Of a DNA stretch of 64,000 bases, positions 19,307 to 28,474 are shown piece by piece (position 1 is the stretch's first letter; each line of letters starts with the position of its first letter). Both the position numbers and the translations under genes were made by a program. Source of the DNA: Pseudomonas sp. 8Z (lineage in GTDB: Bacteria; Pseudomonadota; Gammaproteobacteria; Pseudomonadales; Pseudomonadaceae); the NCBI RefSeq assembly GCF_902506535.1, contig NZ_LR733824.1:62001-126000 (forward strand). Direction: 5' to 3'. Under the pieces are notes generated by a model. It had not been told where the DNA came from and searched no databases. It saw nothing but the letters and a program-made list of their open reading frames with translations.

Positions 19307-21211
19307 TCAATCGAGCATGTCGCTGTAGCGCTCGTCCTTCTTGAACACCAATGGCTGCTCGAAGCCGGGCACCTTGATCTCCTCGGTGGTGATGGAGATG
19401 GCCTGGTCGTCGATCATGTCGTTGCCGAAGTTGTAGATGATATCTAGCTTGCCCAACAGTGCCTGCTGGTCATAGGCGGCTGCGGCGCTACGGGTGCCCT
19501 CGCGGCGTGCCAGGTAGGCGTCGAAGGCGGCCTGGCCATGGCGCTTGCGCAGCATGCGCTCGGCCACGTGCGGGGCGAGGATCACGGCGCTGGCGTTGTT
19601 GCCGCCAAAACCCTTGGAGTTGATGAAGGCCACGTCCAATGCCTGCTCGCCCATTTTGCGGTCTGTGGTGGACAGGCTCAGGTGTTGCTGGTGCACGTCA
19701 TCGGCTACCGCGTCGATGGTTTTGATGCCCGGCACGATGCCGTACTTGAAGGCACCCAGGGCTGCGATCACCTGGTCGCCACTGGCGGTGGCCAGGGAAT
19801 GGCCGACGAAGGCCTTCACTGCCGTCACTGGCCATTGCTCGATGCCGAAGGCGCCGGCTACGCGATCAAGAATCTCTGATTCGGTGATGCGGTTGGCTGG
19901 GGTGCTGGAGCCGTGGGCGTGGACGAAGCTGCGGTTGCGCACGGCCTCCGCGCCAAGCAGTTGCACGGCGCTGGCTACGGCTTTGGCCACAGTCAGGTAG
20001 TTGCCTGGGCCGGGCGCGGAGATGGATTTCTTGAAGCCATCGGCGTTGATGAACACGTCCGGCACTGCGCCGTGGATGTCGGCACCCAGCTCCAGGGCCA
20101 ACTCGTCATCCATCAGCACGGCGAACTGGCAGGCTTCGGCCAGGGTGAAGCCGCAATTCTCGCCGAATGGGCGGCTGGCGCGGCGCAAGTCGGCCTCGGC
20201 GCTGCCCTCGATCTGGCGCAGGCCGTCTTCGGTGGCCAGTGCGCCCATGGCGCCGTAGCCCTCGATGCATTCCTGAGTGATAGGCGCCTCGCTGTTGCCG
20301 ACGATGACCACGCGGGCCTTGCCGCTGGCAATCTGCTCGATGCCTTTCTGCAGGTTGTAGAGGAAGGTGGCGCAGGCGCCGGTGACGCTACCGGAGGTGC
20401 CGACACTGCCGAGCACGTAGGCGTTGATGAAGTCGGCCGGCATGGTGTTCAGGCCCAGGGCCAGTTGCTTGGCGGTAACGCGACCACCCTTGAGGCGCGA
20501 CTGCATCATGCCGCCGTAACCGTTGTCGTCCAGTTGGCTCATGACGCTGCCGGCGAACACAGCCACTTCATCCGGGCGCACGTGCTGGATGATGCGCTGC
20601 CATTCGATGCCCACCGAGCGCAGGGCATCGGTGACGCCAACTACCGTCATGGCCAGGCCGCGAGGGTGGAAACGGGCGTTGTACAGCTCGCTCGGCTCGA
20701 AGCCAGTGGGCAGTTGCCCTGCGGACTTCACCGCCAGCGGGCGGTAGCTGTCGACTTTGAATTCGCAACTGTCGTGCAGGGTCACACGCACTTCGTTGCC
20801 GTCGAGTTCTTGCACCGACCAGTTGGCCGGCAGCGGCTCGGGCAGTTGCTTGCGCGAGGTGGTGAAGGTCAGCGGCTGCAGGCCAGCGTCTAGGGTGATG
20901 CTCTTTTGCCAATGGGCGGCGTCAGGGTCCAGATGCTGCGCTTCGATGCGGCGCACCAGAGTGCCAGCGAGAATTTCCTTGGCGAAGCGGGCTTCGATAT
21001 CGGCGTGAGTCAGCGCTTGGCCATCCTGATCGCGGTACTGACCCTCGACCACCTGCACCAGCTTCATCATCTGCGCCAGCCCGGCCAGGGTTTCCTGACG
21101 TGCCTGGGGCGCTAGCGATTCCAGCACGGTGCGACGGAAACCATGATGGAAGGAGCTGCGCCCGGCTGCGTTGTAACCCCCGAAACCCACGATCACAGGT
21201 AAGCGCGACAT
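19307..21211 (-). CDS. fabY: FabY, beta-ketoacyl-ACP synthase (fatty acid initiation)
   Basis: 634 residues with the condensing-enzyme triad C280 (SVTGACATF), H433 (FVHAHGSSTPANR) and H471 (AFVGHSLATASGD). In P. aeruginosa FabY condenses acetyl-CoA with malonyl-ACP to start fatty acid synthesis, in place of FabH. The long N-terminal part (residues 1-180, MSRLPVIVGFGGYNAAGRSS) is characteristic of this clade and not of FabB/FabF. Neighbours cysQ, nudE and yrfG match those of PAO1 PA5174. It is monocistronic by its surroundings. Confidence 0.92.
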   Translation of the reverse strand: MSRLPVIVGFGGYNAAGRSSFHHGFRRTVLESLAPQARQETLAGLAQMMKLVQVVEGQYRDQDGQALTHADIEARFAKEILAGTLVRRIEAQHLDPDAAHWQKSITLDAGLQPLTFTTSRKQLPEPLPANWSVQELDGNEVRVTLHDSCEFKVDSYRPLAVKSAGQLPTGFEPSELYNARFHPRGLAMTVVGVTDALRSVGIEWQRIIQHVRPDEVAVFAGSVMSQLDDNGYGGMMQSRLKGGRVTAKQLALGLNTMPADFINAYVLGSVGTSGSVTGACATFLYNLQKGIEQIASGKARVVIVGNSEAPITQECIEGYGAMGALATEDGLRQIEGSAEADLRRASRPFGENCGFTLAEACQFAVLMDDELALELGADIHGAVPDVFINADGFKKSISAPGPGNYLTVAKAVASAVQLLGAEAVRNRSFVHAHGSSTPANRITESEILDRVAGAFGIEQWPVTAVKAFVGHSLATASGDQVIAALGAFKYGIVPGIKTIDAVADDVHQQHLSLSTTDRKMGEQALDVAFINSKGFGGNNASAVILAPHVAERMLRKRHGQAAFDAYLARREGTRSAAAAYDQQALLGKLDIIYNFGNDMIDDQAISITTEEIKVPGFEQPLVFKKDERYSDMLD

Positions 21212-21406
21212 AACTCAAAAGCTCCTGAACAAGGCCAGCGCGACGCCGAACCTGCGCCTGGAGGGCGGGCGGGGTCATAGGGCGGTGGCGTTTGGAAAAA
21301 TTTTGACTGCTTAACCTGACGTGGATGATGACTGCCGAGTCACTCATTCGTCCAATATCACCGCCGAATCGTTGCCGATCGTTGGGGGCGAGGCGCCAGA
21401 AAAAGT

Positions 21407-21427
21407 GAGCCCGCCTGTGGCGGGCTC
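21407..21427 (-). terminator. Terminator of the pyrimidine operon
   Basis: On the minus strand GAGCCCGCC-ACA-GGCGGGCTC followed by ACTTTTTC, beginning seven bases after the pyrC' stop codon. Strong intrinsic terminator. Confidence 0.88.
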
Positions 21428-21433
21428 GTAGCT

Positions 21434-22705
21434 TCAGCTTTGATAGCTGATATGCCCGTCGACCAGGGTGTAACGCACCGCGCCAGGCAGGCAGTGACCC
21501 ATGAAGGGGCAGTTGTGGCCCTTGGAATACCACTGTTCGCCAGCGATGGTCGAAGCTTGCGCGTCGAGCAGCACGATGTCGGCGGCGCTGCCGACACTCA
21601 GGCTGCCGGCTGGCAGGCGCAGTGCGGCTGCCGGGCCGCTGGACAGGCGCGCGAGTAGTGTTGGCAGATCCAGCAGGCCGTCCTGCACCAGGGTCATCGC
21701 CAGCGGTAGTTGCAATTGCACGCTGCTGATACCCGGCTCGGTAGCGGCGAAGGGCGCCAGTTTGGCGTCGCGCTCATGCGGTTGGTGGTGGCTGGCGATG
21801 GCAGAAATCACGCCGGCCTTCACCGCTTCGCGCAGGCCATCGCGATCGCGGCGCGAACGCAGCGGCGGCTGCACGTGATACAGGCTGGAGAAGTCGATCA
21901 GTGCCGCGTCGGTGAGGATCAACTGATACAGCGCAACATCGGCGGTCACCGGCAGGCCACGGGCCTGGGCTTGGGCGATCAGCTCGGCGCCGCGAGCGCT
22001 GGTGATCTGGCTGAAGTGCGCGCGCACGCCGCTCTGCTCGACCAGCAGCAGGTCGCGGGCCAGGGCCACGGTTTCGGCAGTTTCCGGGATGCCAGCCAGG
22101 CCCAGGAAGCTGGCTGTCGGGCCTTCGTGGGCCAGGCCGCCTTCAGCCAGGTCGGCATCCTGCGAGTGGAAAATCACTTGCAGGTCGAAGGTTGCCGCGT
22201 ATTCCAGCGCGCGGCGCAGTGTGCGGCTGCTGCGGAAGTTATCCAGGCCGTTGCCGAAGGCCACGCAGCCAGCATCGCGCAGGGCGACCAGCTCGGCGAG
22301 CTGCTCGCCAGCCAGGCCTTTGCTCAGCGCGCCAATGGGGAAAACCTTGGTGTGACCGGCATCGCGGGCGCGGTCGAGGATCAGCTCGGCCACGGCCGAG
22401 GTATCCAGAATCGGCTTGGTAATCGGTGGGCAGCACAGGCTGGTGACGCCGCCTGCCGCAGCGGCCAGGGTTTCCGTGGCGATGCTGCCCTTACGGCTGT
22501 AGCCCGGCTCGCGCAGGGCTACCGAGAGGTCGACCAGGCCGGGCGCGGCGACCAGGCCTTGTGCGTCGATAGTGTTGTCGGCAGTGAAGCCCGCAGGCGC
22601 CTGGCCAATGGCGGCCAGCTTGCTGCCGTCGATATAGAGGTCAGTGACTTGATCCAGGCCGCTGGCCGGGTCGATCACGCGGGCACCGAGGATTGCGGTA
22701 CGCAT
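21434..22705 (-). CDS. pyrC': PyrC', inactive dihydroorotase-like subunit of aspartate transcarbamoylase
   Basis: 423 residues of the dihydroorotase fold. The zinc-binding motif that should read DxHxH is DLSVALREPG here (about residues 58-67): both histidines are replaced by Ser and Ala, so it cannot be a normal dihydroorotase. In Pseudomonas such PyrC' proteins are known as non-catalytic partners needed to assemble the PyrB dodecamer. Its ATG overlaps the pyrB stop (TGATG), consistent with fixed stoichiometry. A true pyrC must be elsewhere in the genome. A terminator closes the operon. Confidence 0.92.
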   Translation of the reverse strand: MRTAILGARVIDPASGLDQVTDLYIDGSKLAAIGQAPAGFTADNTIDAQGLVAAPGLVDLSVALREPGYSRKGSIATETLAAAAGGVTSLCCPPITKPILDTSAVAELILDRARDAGHTKVFPIGALSKGLAGEQLAELVALRDAGCVAFGNGLDNFRSSRTLRRALEYAATFDLQVIFHSQDADLAEGGLAHEGPTASFLGLAGIPETAETVALARDLLLVEQSGVRAHFSQITSARGAELIAQAQARGLPVTADVALYQLILTDAALIDFSSLYHVQPPLRSRRDRDGLREAVKAGVISAIASHHQPHERDAKLAPFAATEPGISSVQLQLPLAMTLVQDGLLDLPTLLARLSSGPAAALRLPAGSLSVGSAADIVLLDAQASTIAGEQWYSKGHNCPFMGHCLPGAVRYTLVDGHISYQS

Positions 22706-23712
22706 CAGTTGGCCTCCTCGGCGTTGAGTTGACGTTGGGCGTTCTGCCCGCTCATGGCCATCGACAGCACAGCCATGCGGATGGCGATACCGTAGGTGAC
22801 CTGGTTGAGGATCACTGACTGCGGGCCGTCGGCCACCGCCGACTCGATCTCTACGCCGCGGTTGATCGGGCCTGGGTGCATCACCAGGGCATCCGGCTTG
22901 GCCAGTTTGAGGCGCTGCTCGGTCAGGCCGAACAGGCGATAGAACTCGCCCTCGCTGGGCAGCAGGCCGCCTTGCATGCGCTCGCGCTGCAGACGCAGCA
23001 TGATCACTACGTCGACATCTTTGAGGCCTTCGTCGGCGTTGTGGAACACACGCACGCCGTAAGCTTGCTCCAGGCCGATGGGCAGCAGGGTCTTAGGTGC
23101 GATGACGCGGATGTCCGGGCAGCCCAGGGCTTTCAGTGCCAGCATGTTCGAGCGCGCCACACGCGAGTGCAGGATGTCGCCGACGATGGCCACCGAGAGA
23201 TTGGTGAAATCGCCCTTGTGCCGGCGGATGGTGAGCATGTCGAGCATGCCCTGAGTTGGATGCGCGTGGCGGCCGTCGCCGCCGTTGATGATCGCCAGGT
23301 TCGGGCAGACGTGCTCGGCGATGAAGTGCGCCGCGCCGGAGTCGCTGTGGCGCACAACGAAGATGTCGGCGGCCATGGCTTCGAGGTTGCGCAGGGTGTC
23401 GAACAGCGTCTCGCCCTTGCTGGTGGAGCTGGTCGACACGTTGAGGCTGATGACGTCAGCCGACAGGCGCTGGGCGGCCAGCTCGAAGGTGGTGCGGGTG
23501 CGCGTGGAGTTCTCGAAGAACACGTTGCACACGGTCTTGCCGCGCAGCAGCGGGACTTTCTTCACGGCGCGGGCGCCGACTTCGAGGAAGGAGTCGGCAG
23601 TGTCGAGGATTTCCGTCAACAGCTCGCGGGGCAGGCCGTCGAGTGAGAGGAAGTGGCGTAGCTGGCCTTGGTCATTCAGTTGCAGCGGGCGCTTGGCGGC
23701 GAGTGGCGTCAT
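22705..23712 (-). CDS. pyrB: Aspartate carbamoyltransferase catalytic subunit
   Basis: 335 residues, making carbamoyl aspartate from carbamoyl phosphate and aspartate. Carbamoyl phosphate site [13 protein letters not shown] near residue 68, and [11 protein letters not shown] near residue 148. It is longer at the N-terminus than E. coli PyrB, as in other Pseudomonas enzymes, where this extension carries the nucleotide effector site. There is no pyrI in the window. Between pyrR (10 bp gap) and pyrC' (overlap) in one operon. Confidence 0.96.
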   Translation of the reverse strand: MTPLAAKRPLQLNDQGQLRHFLSLDGLPRELLTEILDTADSFLEVGARAVKKVPLLRGKTVCNVFFENSTRTRTTFELAAQRLSADVISLNVSTSSTSKGETLFDTLRNLEAMAADIFVVRHSDSGAAHFIAEHVCPNLAIINGGDGRHAHPTQGMLDMLTIRRHKGDFTNLSVAIVGDILHSRVARSNMLALKALGCPDIRVIAPKTLLPIGLEQAYGVRVFHNADEGLKDVDVVIMLRLQRERMQGGLLPSEGEFYRLFGLTEQRLKLAKPDALVMHPGPINRGVEIESAVADGPQSVILNQVTYGIAIRMAVLSMAMSGQNAQRQLNAEEAN

Positions 23713-23722
23713 CGCGGGGGCC

Positions 23723-24226
23723 TCAGTTGGCGAGCGTCTGGAGTTCGAGGGTCAGGGGCGTGGGGCCGGACAATTTTACCCGCTCGCCTTCTGCCAGTGA
23801 CAGGGTGGCGCCGACCACATCAGGGCGGATCGGCAGCTCGCGGGCATTCAGGTCGAGCAGGCTGACCAGGGTTACGCTGGCTGGGCGGCCGTAGTCGAAC
23901 AGCTCGTTCAGTGCGGCGCGAATGGTCCGCCCGCTCATCAGCACGTCGTCGATCAGCACCAGATGCTGACCTTCGATCTCGAACGGCAGTTCGGATGGCT
24001 GCACCTGCGGGTGCAGGCCGTTCTGGGTGAAGTCGTCACGGTAGAAGGACACATCGAGGATGCCCAGGGCATCCTCTCTACCCAGCGCGCTCAGCAGTGC
24101 CTGGGCGACCCAGACCCCGCCGGTGCGGATACCGATGAAGCGTGGCTCGCTGATCTGCCGTTGGTTAAGGTGTTGGGTCAGGGCGCTGGCCATGGCCGGT
24201 AGCAGTTCGGTTGGGTTGGGTAGCAT
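23723..24226 (-). CDS. pyrR: PyrR, bifunctional pyr regulator / uracil phosphoribosyltransferase
   Basis: 167 residues of the type I phosphoribosyltransferase fold; the PRPP-binding motif [17 protein letters not shown] lies near residue 90. PyrR senses UMP/UTP and in pseudomonads affects pyr gene expression. First gene of pyrR-pyrB-pyrC'. The 86-bp gap before it shows no obvious attenuator hairpin with T tract that I could make out. ATG 24226 follows TAGGAGTTTCGCC. Confidence 0.93.
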   Translation of the reverse strand: MLPNPTELLPAMASALTQHLNQRQISEPRFIGIRTGGVWVAQALLSALGREDALGILDVSFYRDDFTQNGLHPQVQPSELPFEIEGQHLVLIDDVLMSGRTIRAALNELFDYGRPASVTLVSLLDLNARELPIRPDVVGATLSLAEGERVKLSGPTPLTLELQTLAN

Positions 24227-24312
24227 GGCGAAACTCCTAATATGAGCCGCTCCTGAGAGCGTAAACGGGCTGCCGAGGTTTTTTAACGCACCTTAGGCAA
24301 TGCAGGTGGCTC

Positions 24313-24747
24313 TCAGTTCGAACAGTGTTCCTCTAGCCAACCTTGCAGCAGTAAAGCCGCGGCAATGGCGTCGACGGGGCGCTCGCGATAACCACCGCTC
24401 TGGCCTTCACGCAGGCGTTGGCCTTTGGCCTCGAAAGTGGTCAGGCGTTCATCGTGGGTATAGGCGGGCAGGTTGAAGCGGCCATTGAGGCGGCGGGCGA
24501 ACTTCTCGGCACGGGCGCTCATCTCGCTGGGCGTGCCATCCATGTTCAGTGGCAGGCCGACTACCACGGCGTCCGGCTGCCACTCCTTGATCAGTGCTTC
24601 GACGCGGCTCCAGTCCGGTACGCCATTCTGCGCCTTGAGCACACACAGCTCACGCGCCTGGCCGGTGATCACCTGGCCGACGGCGACGCCGATTTGCTTG
24701 GTGCCGTAGTCGAAGCCCAGCAGCAGGCGCAGTGGTTTTTCGCTCAT
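24313..24747 (-). CDS. ruvX: RuvX/YqgF, putative pre-16S rRNA nuclease (Holliday-junction-resolvase fold)
   Basis: 144 residues, RNase H-like fold. The first catalytic aspartate is in LLGFDYGTKQIGVAVG, the second region is AVVVGLPLNMDG, and the YTHDERLTTFEA motif is intact, followed by DAIAAALLLQGWLE. YqgF is required for 5' end maturation of 16S rRNA in E. coli. Its ATG overlaps the algH stop by one base, and the yqgE-yqgF order is widely conserved. Confidence 0.94.
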   Translation of the reverse strand: MSEKPLRLLLGFDYGTKQIGVAVGQVITGQARELCVLKAQNGVPDWSRVEALIKEWQPDAVVVGLPLNMDGTPSEMSARAEKFARRLNGRFNLPAYTHDERLTTFEAKGQRLREGQSGGYRERPVDAIAAALLLQGWLEEHCSN

Positions 24748-25316
24748 CAGGCATGCCCCGCCTGCGAGGTGAGCAGGGCCAGGTTGACCCCCAGGCGTGA
24801 GGCGGCGGCATGCAGGCGCTGATCATAGGGCAAGTCGAACAGAATGCTGCTGTCGGCTGGGCAAGTCAGCCAGGCATTGTCGGCCAGCTCGGCTTCTAGT
24901 TGGCCCGCGTCCCAGCCAGCGTAGCCGAGGGCAATCAGGTATTTGTCCGGGCCGTGACCGTCGGCGATGGCGAATAGCACGTCTTGCGAGGTGCTCAGGC
25001 TCAATTCGCCGAGCTCCAGGGTGGCCTGGTATTGCTGGCCTGCCGGATGCAGAACAAAGCCGCGGTCGGTCTGTACCGGGCCGCCAGAGAATATCGGCAG
25101 GCTATGGCACAGTACCGGCGGGTCTTCGGCGGGGCGTAATTGTTCCATTACATCGGCCAGATTCAGCCCGTTGGGCTTATTGATCACCAGGCCCATTGCC
25201 CCCTGTTCGTTGTGCTCGACCAGGTAGGTCACGGTCTGCGCGAAGTTCGGGTCGGCCATATGCGGCATGGCGATCAGGAAGTGGTGCTTGAGCGAGATGG
25301 GGGCTGAGTTCTTCAT
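24747..25316 (-). CDS. algH: AlgH / YqgE family protein
   Basis: 189 residues from the ATG at 25316 (MKNSAPISLKHHFLIAMPHM). UPF0301/DUF179 family; P. aeruginosa AlgH is also 189 aa and was first found through an effect on alginate production. Characteristic stretches: ANDPNF-like ADPNFAQTVTYLVEHN, GAMGLVINKP and FSGGPVQTDRGFVLH. A longer reading frame to 25352 runs into a repeat-rich spacer and is unlikely to be translated. Biochemical role is not settled. Coupled to ruvX. Confidence 0.93.
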   Translation of the reverse strand: MKNSAPISLKHHFLIAMPHMADPNFAQTVTYLVEHNEQGAMGLVINKPNGLNLADVMEQLRPAEDPPVLCHSLPIFSGGPVQTDRGFVLHPAGQQYQATLELGELSLSTSQDVLFAIADGHGPDKYLIALGYAGWDAGQLEAELADNAWLTCPADSSILFDLPYDQRLHAAASRLGVNLALLTSQAGHA

Positions 25317-25319
25317 GCC

Positions 25320-25425
25320 GACTAGTTTGAAGCGGCAAGCTGCACGCGACAAGCTGCAAGTAGCAGCGAAAGGCCAGTGTGGGAGGCTTTCTTTCGGCCT
25401 GTGGGGCGTCCTGTAGCCGCTTCAC
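25320..25425. repeat. Extragenic spacer with AAGCTGCA repeats
   Basis: Between tonB and algH lie degenerate direct repeats (CAAGCTGCACGCGA, CAAGCTGCAAGTAG), a motif type scattered through Pseudomonas intergenic DNA. No gene is seen here. Confidence 0.5.
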
Positions 25426-26322
25426 TCAGTTGCTAGACAGCCGGTCGCCGCGCTCGAAACGCCAGGTACGGATGATTTCCAGGCGGTCGATATCAGCTAG
25501 GTCGCCGGTAAATGGTGCGTAGGGTGCGGCCAGGCGCACGATGCGTTGGGCGGCTTGATCGAGAACCGCTTGCCCGGAGGACTCCAGTACTTGGACTTCA
25601 TACAGCGAGCCGTCACGATTGATCGACACCAGCAGGCGCAAGCTGCCGTAGATGCGTTTGCGGCGGGCGTCGTCCGGGTAATTGAGGTTGCCGATGCGCT
25701 CGACCTTCTTGCGCCACTCATCCTTATACCAGGCGCCCTTGTCACGCATGGTTGAGGCGGCGCTCAGTCGGTGGATCTTGGGGCGCTTGGCGTACGCCTG
25801 GACTTCTTGTGCCAGTTCGGCCTCCAGGCTGGCGATTTCCGCAGACAGTTGCGCTGAGTCGAAAACGGGGGCAGGACGCGCCTGTGGTGTGGGCTTGGTT
25901 TCCTCGCGCTTGACCGGCGTTTTCTGCTGCTGCGGGGCGCGGGTGGCGACAGCAGCCTTGGGGGCCTCCTGTTTGGTGGCTGGTTGTTGTGGCGCGGCGG
26001 GTGGCGTGACCTTGCGTACTTCGCTGTCTTGGAAGATGGCCTGCTCGGTGGTCTTCGGGGCGGCAGCGTGCTCAAGGGTGCCGCTGCCTTGCTGGTTGTC
26101 CTGCGCGAGGAAGTCGGCCTCTTTGGGTTTTTCTTCGCTCTTGAAGGTGGAAAGGGTGATTTCCAGCGTCTTGCTGATCTGCGGCGGCGCTTCCATGGAA
26201 AAACCAACGCCGAGAATGATGGCGACATGCAGCGCGGCTGCGACGAACAGCGTGAAGCCCAGGCGATCCGCTGGGCGGACGGCCGCGGAGGGCATGGCGG
26301 GAGGCGTTGCTGCTGCGTTCAT
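25426..26322 (-). CDS. tonB: TonB-family energy transducer
   Basis: 298 residues from ATG 26322 (MNAAATPPAMP). One N-terminal transmembrane helix (GFTLFVAAALHVAIILGVGF), a Lys/Pro/Gln-rich periplasmic spacer (about residues 75-175), and a C-terminal TonB domain (YGSLRLLVSINRDGSLYEVQVLESSG). It transmits proton-motive force to outer-membrane receptors. No exbB or exbD gene adjoins it, as for tonB2-type loci beside gshB in P. aeruginosa. The residue-1 ATG at 26382 lies in repeat-like DNA and was rejected. Confidence 0.88.
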   Translation of the reverse strand: MNAAATPPAMPSAAVRPADRLGFTLFVAAALHVAIILGVGFSMEAPPQISKTLEITLSTFKSEEKPKEADFLAQDNQQGSGTLEHAAAPKTTEQAIFQDSEVRKVTPPAAPQQPATKQEAPKAAVATRAPQQQKTPVKREETKPTPQARPAPVFDSAQLSAEIASLEAELAQEVQAYAKRPKIHRLSAASTMRDKGAWYKDEWRKKVERIGNLNYPDDARRKRIYGSLRLLVSINRDGSLYEVQVLESSGQAVLDQAAQRIVRLAAPYAPFTGDLADIDRLEIIRTWRFERGDRLSSN

Positions 26323-26368
26323 CGCGTGTCGGGGTCTGCTTGGGGTGAGGCGCAGTCTGCGGCGCGAC

Positions 26369-26391
26369 GCTTCAGGCTGCAAGCCTGAAGC
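26369..26391. repeat. GCTTCAGGCT hairpin
   Basis: Perfect 10-bp stem GCTTCAGGCT / AGCCTGAAGC with a three-base loop between gshB and tonB. The same arms recur around a larger loop at 45840-45906. Confidence 0.7.
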
Positions 26392-26409
26392 GCCAAGCTG
26401 TAACCTGCG

Positions 26410-27366
26410 TCAAGCTTTTGCGCCGAGTTTGCCTGCGATGCACTCCATGAGGCGTTCACCGATGCGTGTGTCGAAGGCCGCGTCTATCTCGCGGATGCAG
26501 GTGGGGCTGGTGACGTTGATTTCCGTCAGGTGCTCGCCGATGACATCCAGGCCCACGAAAATCAGGCCCTTCTCGCGCAGGGTTGGCCCTACGGCAGCGG
26601 CGATCTCCTTGTCGCGTTCGGTTAGTGGGCGTGCTTCACCGCGCCCGCCTGCGGCCAGGTTGCCACGCGTTTCGCCCGCCGCAGGGATGCGTGCCAGGCA
26701 ATAAGGGATGGGCTCGCCATCGATCATCAGAATCCGTTTGTCGCCATCTTTGATTGCCGGTAAGTAACCCTGCGCCATTATCTGTTGGCGACTATGCTGG
26801 GTTAGGGTCTCCAGAATCACAGAGAGATTGGGGTCGCCTTCGCGGTGACGAAATATCTGTGATCCGCCCATGCCATCCAGGGGTTTGAGAATGATGTCAC
26901 GGTGCTCATCGGCAAACTGGCGCAGAATGTCGGCGCGTCGACTGACTAGGGTTGGCGGTGTGTATTGGGAAAACTGCGTTGCGAAGAACTTCTCGTTGCA
27001 GTCGCGCAGGCTCTGTGGGCGATTGACCACCAGCACGCCATCGCGCTCCGCCTGCTCTAATAGGTAGGTGGAATAGATGAACTCGTTATCGAAGGGTGGA
27101 TCCTTGCGCATCAGGATCACGTCCAGCTCGGCAAGAGGGGTGTCCTGCTCGGCGTCCAGTTCGAACCAGTGGTGCGGATCGTTGAAGACTTTCAGCGGGC
27201 GCATGCGGCCACGTGCTTGGTCGCGAGCCTGATAGAGGTCTTGTTGTTCCATGTAAAGCAGCGACCAGCCGCGAGCCTGGGCCGCCAGCAGCATGGCCAG
27301 CGAGCTATCTTTCTTGAAGGTGATGTCTGCAATGGGATCCATGACGATCCCGAGACGAAGGCTCAT
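26410..27366 (-). CDS. gshB: Glutathione synthetase
   Basis: 318 residues from ATG 27366 (MSLRLGIVMDPI), the usual length. ATP-grasp ligase joining gamma-glutamylcysteine and glycine. Visible: N-terminal substrate domain, DIILKPLDGMGG loop near residue 160, and the C-terminal GGRGEARPL and EINVTSPTCIREID metal-binding region. The reading frame upstream to 27423 was rejected on family start position. Divergent from pilG with a 243-bp shared region. Confidence 0.95.
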   Translation of the reverse strand: MSLRLGIVMDPIADITFKKDSSLAMLLAAQARGWSLLYMEQQDLYQARDQARGRMRPLKVFNDPHHWFELDAEQDTPLAELDVILMRKDPPFDNEFIYSTYLLEQAERDGVLVVNRPQSLRDCNEKFFATQFSQYTPPTLVSRRADILRQFADEHRDIILKPLDGMGGSQIFRHREGDPNLSVILETLTQHSRQQIMAQGYLPAIKDGDKRILMIDGEPIPYCLARIPAAGETRGNLAAGGRGEARPLTERDKEIAAAVGPTLREKGLIFVGLDVIGEHLTEINVTSPTCIREIDAAFDTRIGERLMECIAGKLGAKA

Positions 27367-27609
27367 GGGGTGACTCTCCGCGAGAAAAATACCGGCATCG
27401 GCCATCTTGGCGATGCTCAACAAGGGCTGTCAGGTTGGCGCCAGGCGGGGCTGTGGTCAAGGGCGAAGAGCCGTCTGGCGGGCTTGTGGCTTGCATGTGG
27501 AGAGTGTGCTAAAAAGGCCCGACGGTGGGCTCCAGGCCACCAGAAATTGGGCCTCAGGCATACTGATAACGCGTAAATAACGACTCACCGAGGCGATGGT
27601 AGGGCGAAC

Positions 27610-28017
27610 ATGGAACAGCATTCCGACGGTTTGAAAGTGATGGTGATAGACGATTCGAAGACGATTCGTCGCACTGCTGAAACCCTACTGAAGAAAGTGG
27701 GTTGCGAAGTCATCACTGCGGTCGACGGCTTCGATGCCCTCGCCAAGATTGCTGACACCCACCCCCGCATCATTTTTGTCGACATCATGATGCCGCGTCT
27801 CGATGGTTATCAGACCTGTGCCCTGATCAAGAACAACAGTGCTTTTAAATCCACCCCGGTGATCATGCTGTCCTCCAAGGATGGTCTGTTCGACAAGGCC
27901 AAGGGGCGTATCGTGGGTTCCGATCAGTACCTGACCAAGCCTTTCAGCAAGGAAGAGCTGCTCGGTGCAATCAAGACTCACGTGCCGGACTTCACCCCGG
28001 TGGAACAAGCCTCCTGA
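27610..28017 (+). CDS. pilG: PilG, twitching motility response regulator
   Basis: 135-residue single-domain CheY-like receiver. Acidic pocket D14/D15, phospho-acceptor D58 (FVDIMMPRLDG), Thr/Ser in IMLSSKDG, and Lys in YLTKPFS. In P. aeruginosa PilG is the ChpA-phosphorylated regulator promoting pilus extension and the cAMP pathway. First gene of the pilGHIJK-chpABCDE block, 48 bp ahead of pilH. Confidence 0.97.
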   Translation: MEQHSDGLKVMVIDDSKTIRRTAETLLKKVGCEVITAVDGFDALAKIADTHPRIIFVDIMMPRLDGYQTCALIKNNSAFKSTPVIMLSSKDGLFDKAKGRIVGSDQYLTKPFSKEELLGAIKTHVPDFTPVEQAS

Positions 28018-28064
28018 CGTTTTAGCTTCAGAGCTACTACGCTTCTTCTGTATTGGGATAGACC

Positions 28065-28430
28065 ATGGCTCGAATTCTGATTGTTGATGACTCCCCCACT
28101 GAAATGTACAAGCTGACCGCTATGCTGGAAAAGCACGGGCATCAGGTCTTGAAGGCGGAAAATGGTGCCGATGGTGTCGCTCTGGCTCGCCAGGAAAAAC
28201 CCGACGCCGTGCTCATGGATATCGTCATGCCTGGCCTCAATGGCTTTCAGGCAACTCGTCAACTGACCAAAGACGCTGAAACTAGCCATATTCCGGTGAT
28301 CATCGTCACCACCAAAGATCAGGAAACTGACAAGGTTTGGGGTAAGCGTCAGGGCGCCAAGGATTATCTGACCAAGCCTGTTGATGAAGATACGTTGCTG
28401 AAAACGCTCAATTCAGTGTTGGTCGGCTGA
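28065..28430 (+). CDS. pilH: PilH, twitching motility response regulator
   Basis: 121-residue CheY-like receiver with D8/D9, phospho-acceptor D52 (VLMDIVMPGLNG), IVTTKDQ and YLTKPVD motifs. PilH is the second output or phosphate-sink regulator of the Pil-Chp system, opposing PilG. Both receivers are single-domain, so output must be by protein contact. Confidence 0.97.
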   Translation: MARILIVDDSPTEMYKLTAMLEKHGHQVLKAENGADGVALARQEKPDAVLMDIVMPGLNGFQATRQLTKDAETSHIPVIIVTTKDQETDKVWGKRQGAKDYLTKPVDEDTLLKTLNSVLVG

Positions 28431-28474
28431 TGCCCTGCCGTCCGTGTATTAGATAAGAAGAAGGCCGCTGCGGC

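Noticed and set aside
19913..20893. 326-residue plus-strand frame over fabY
   Set aside because: Antisense shadow; no family resemblance.
24227..24312. Possible attenuator before pyrR
   Set aside because: No hairpin followed by a T run could be made out in the 86-bp gap by eye.
25682..26704. 340-residue plus-strand frame over tonB and gshB
   Set aside because: Spans two genes on the opposite strand and is Ser/Arg/Ala-rich; shadow frame.
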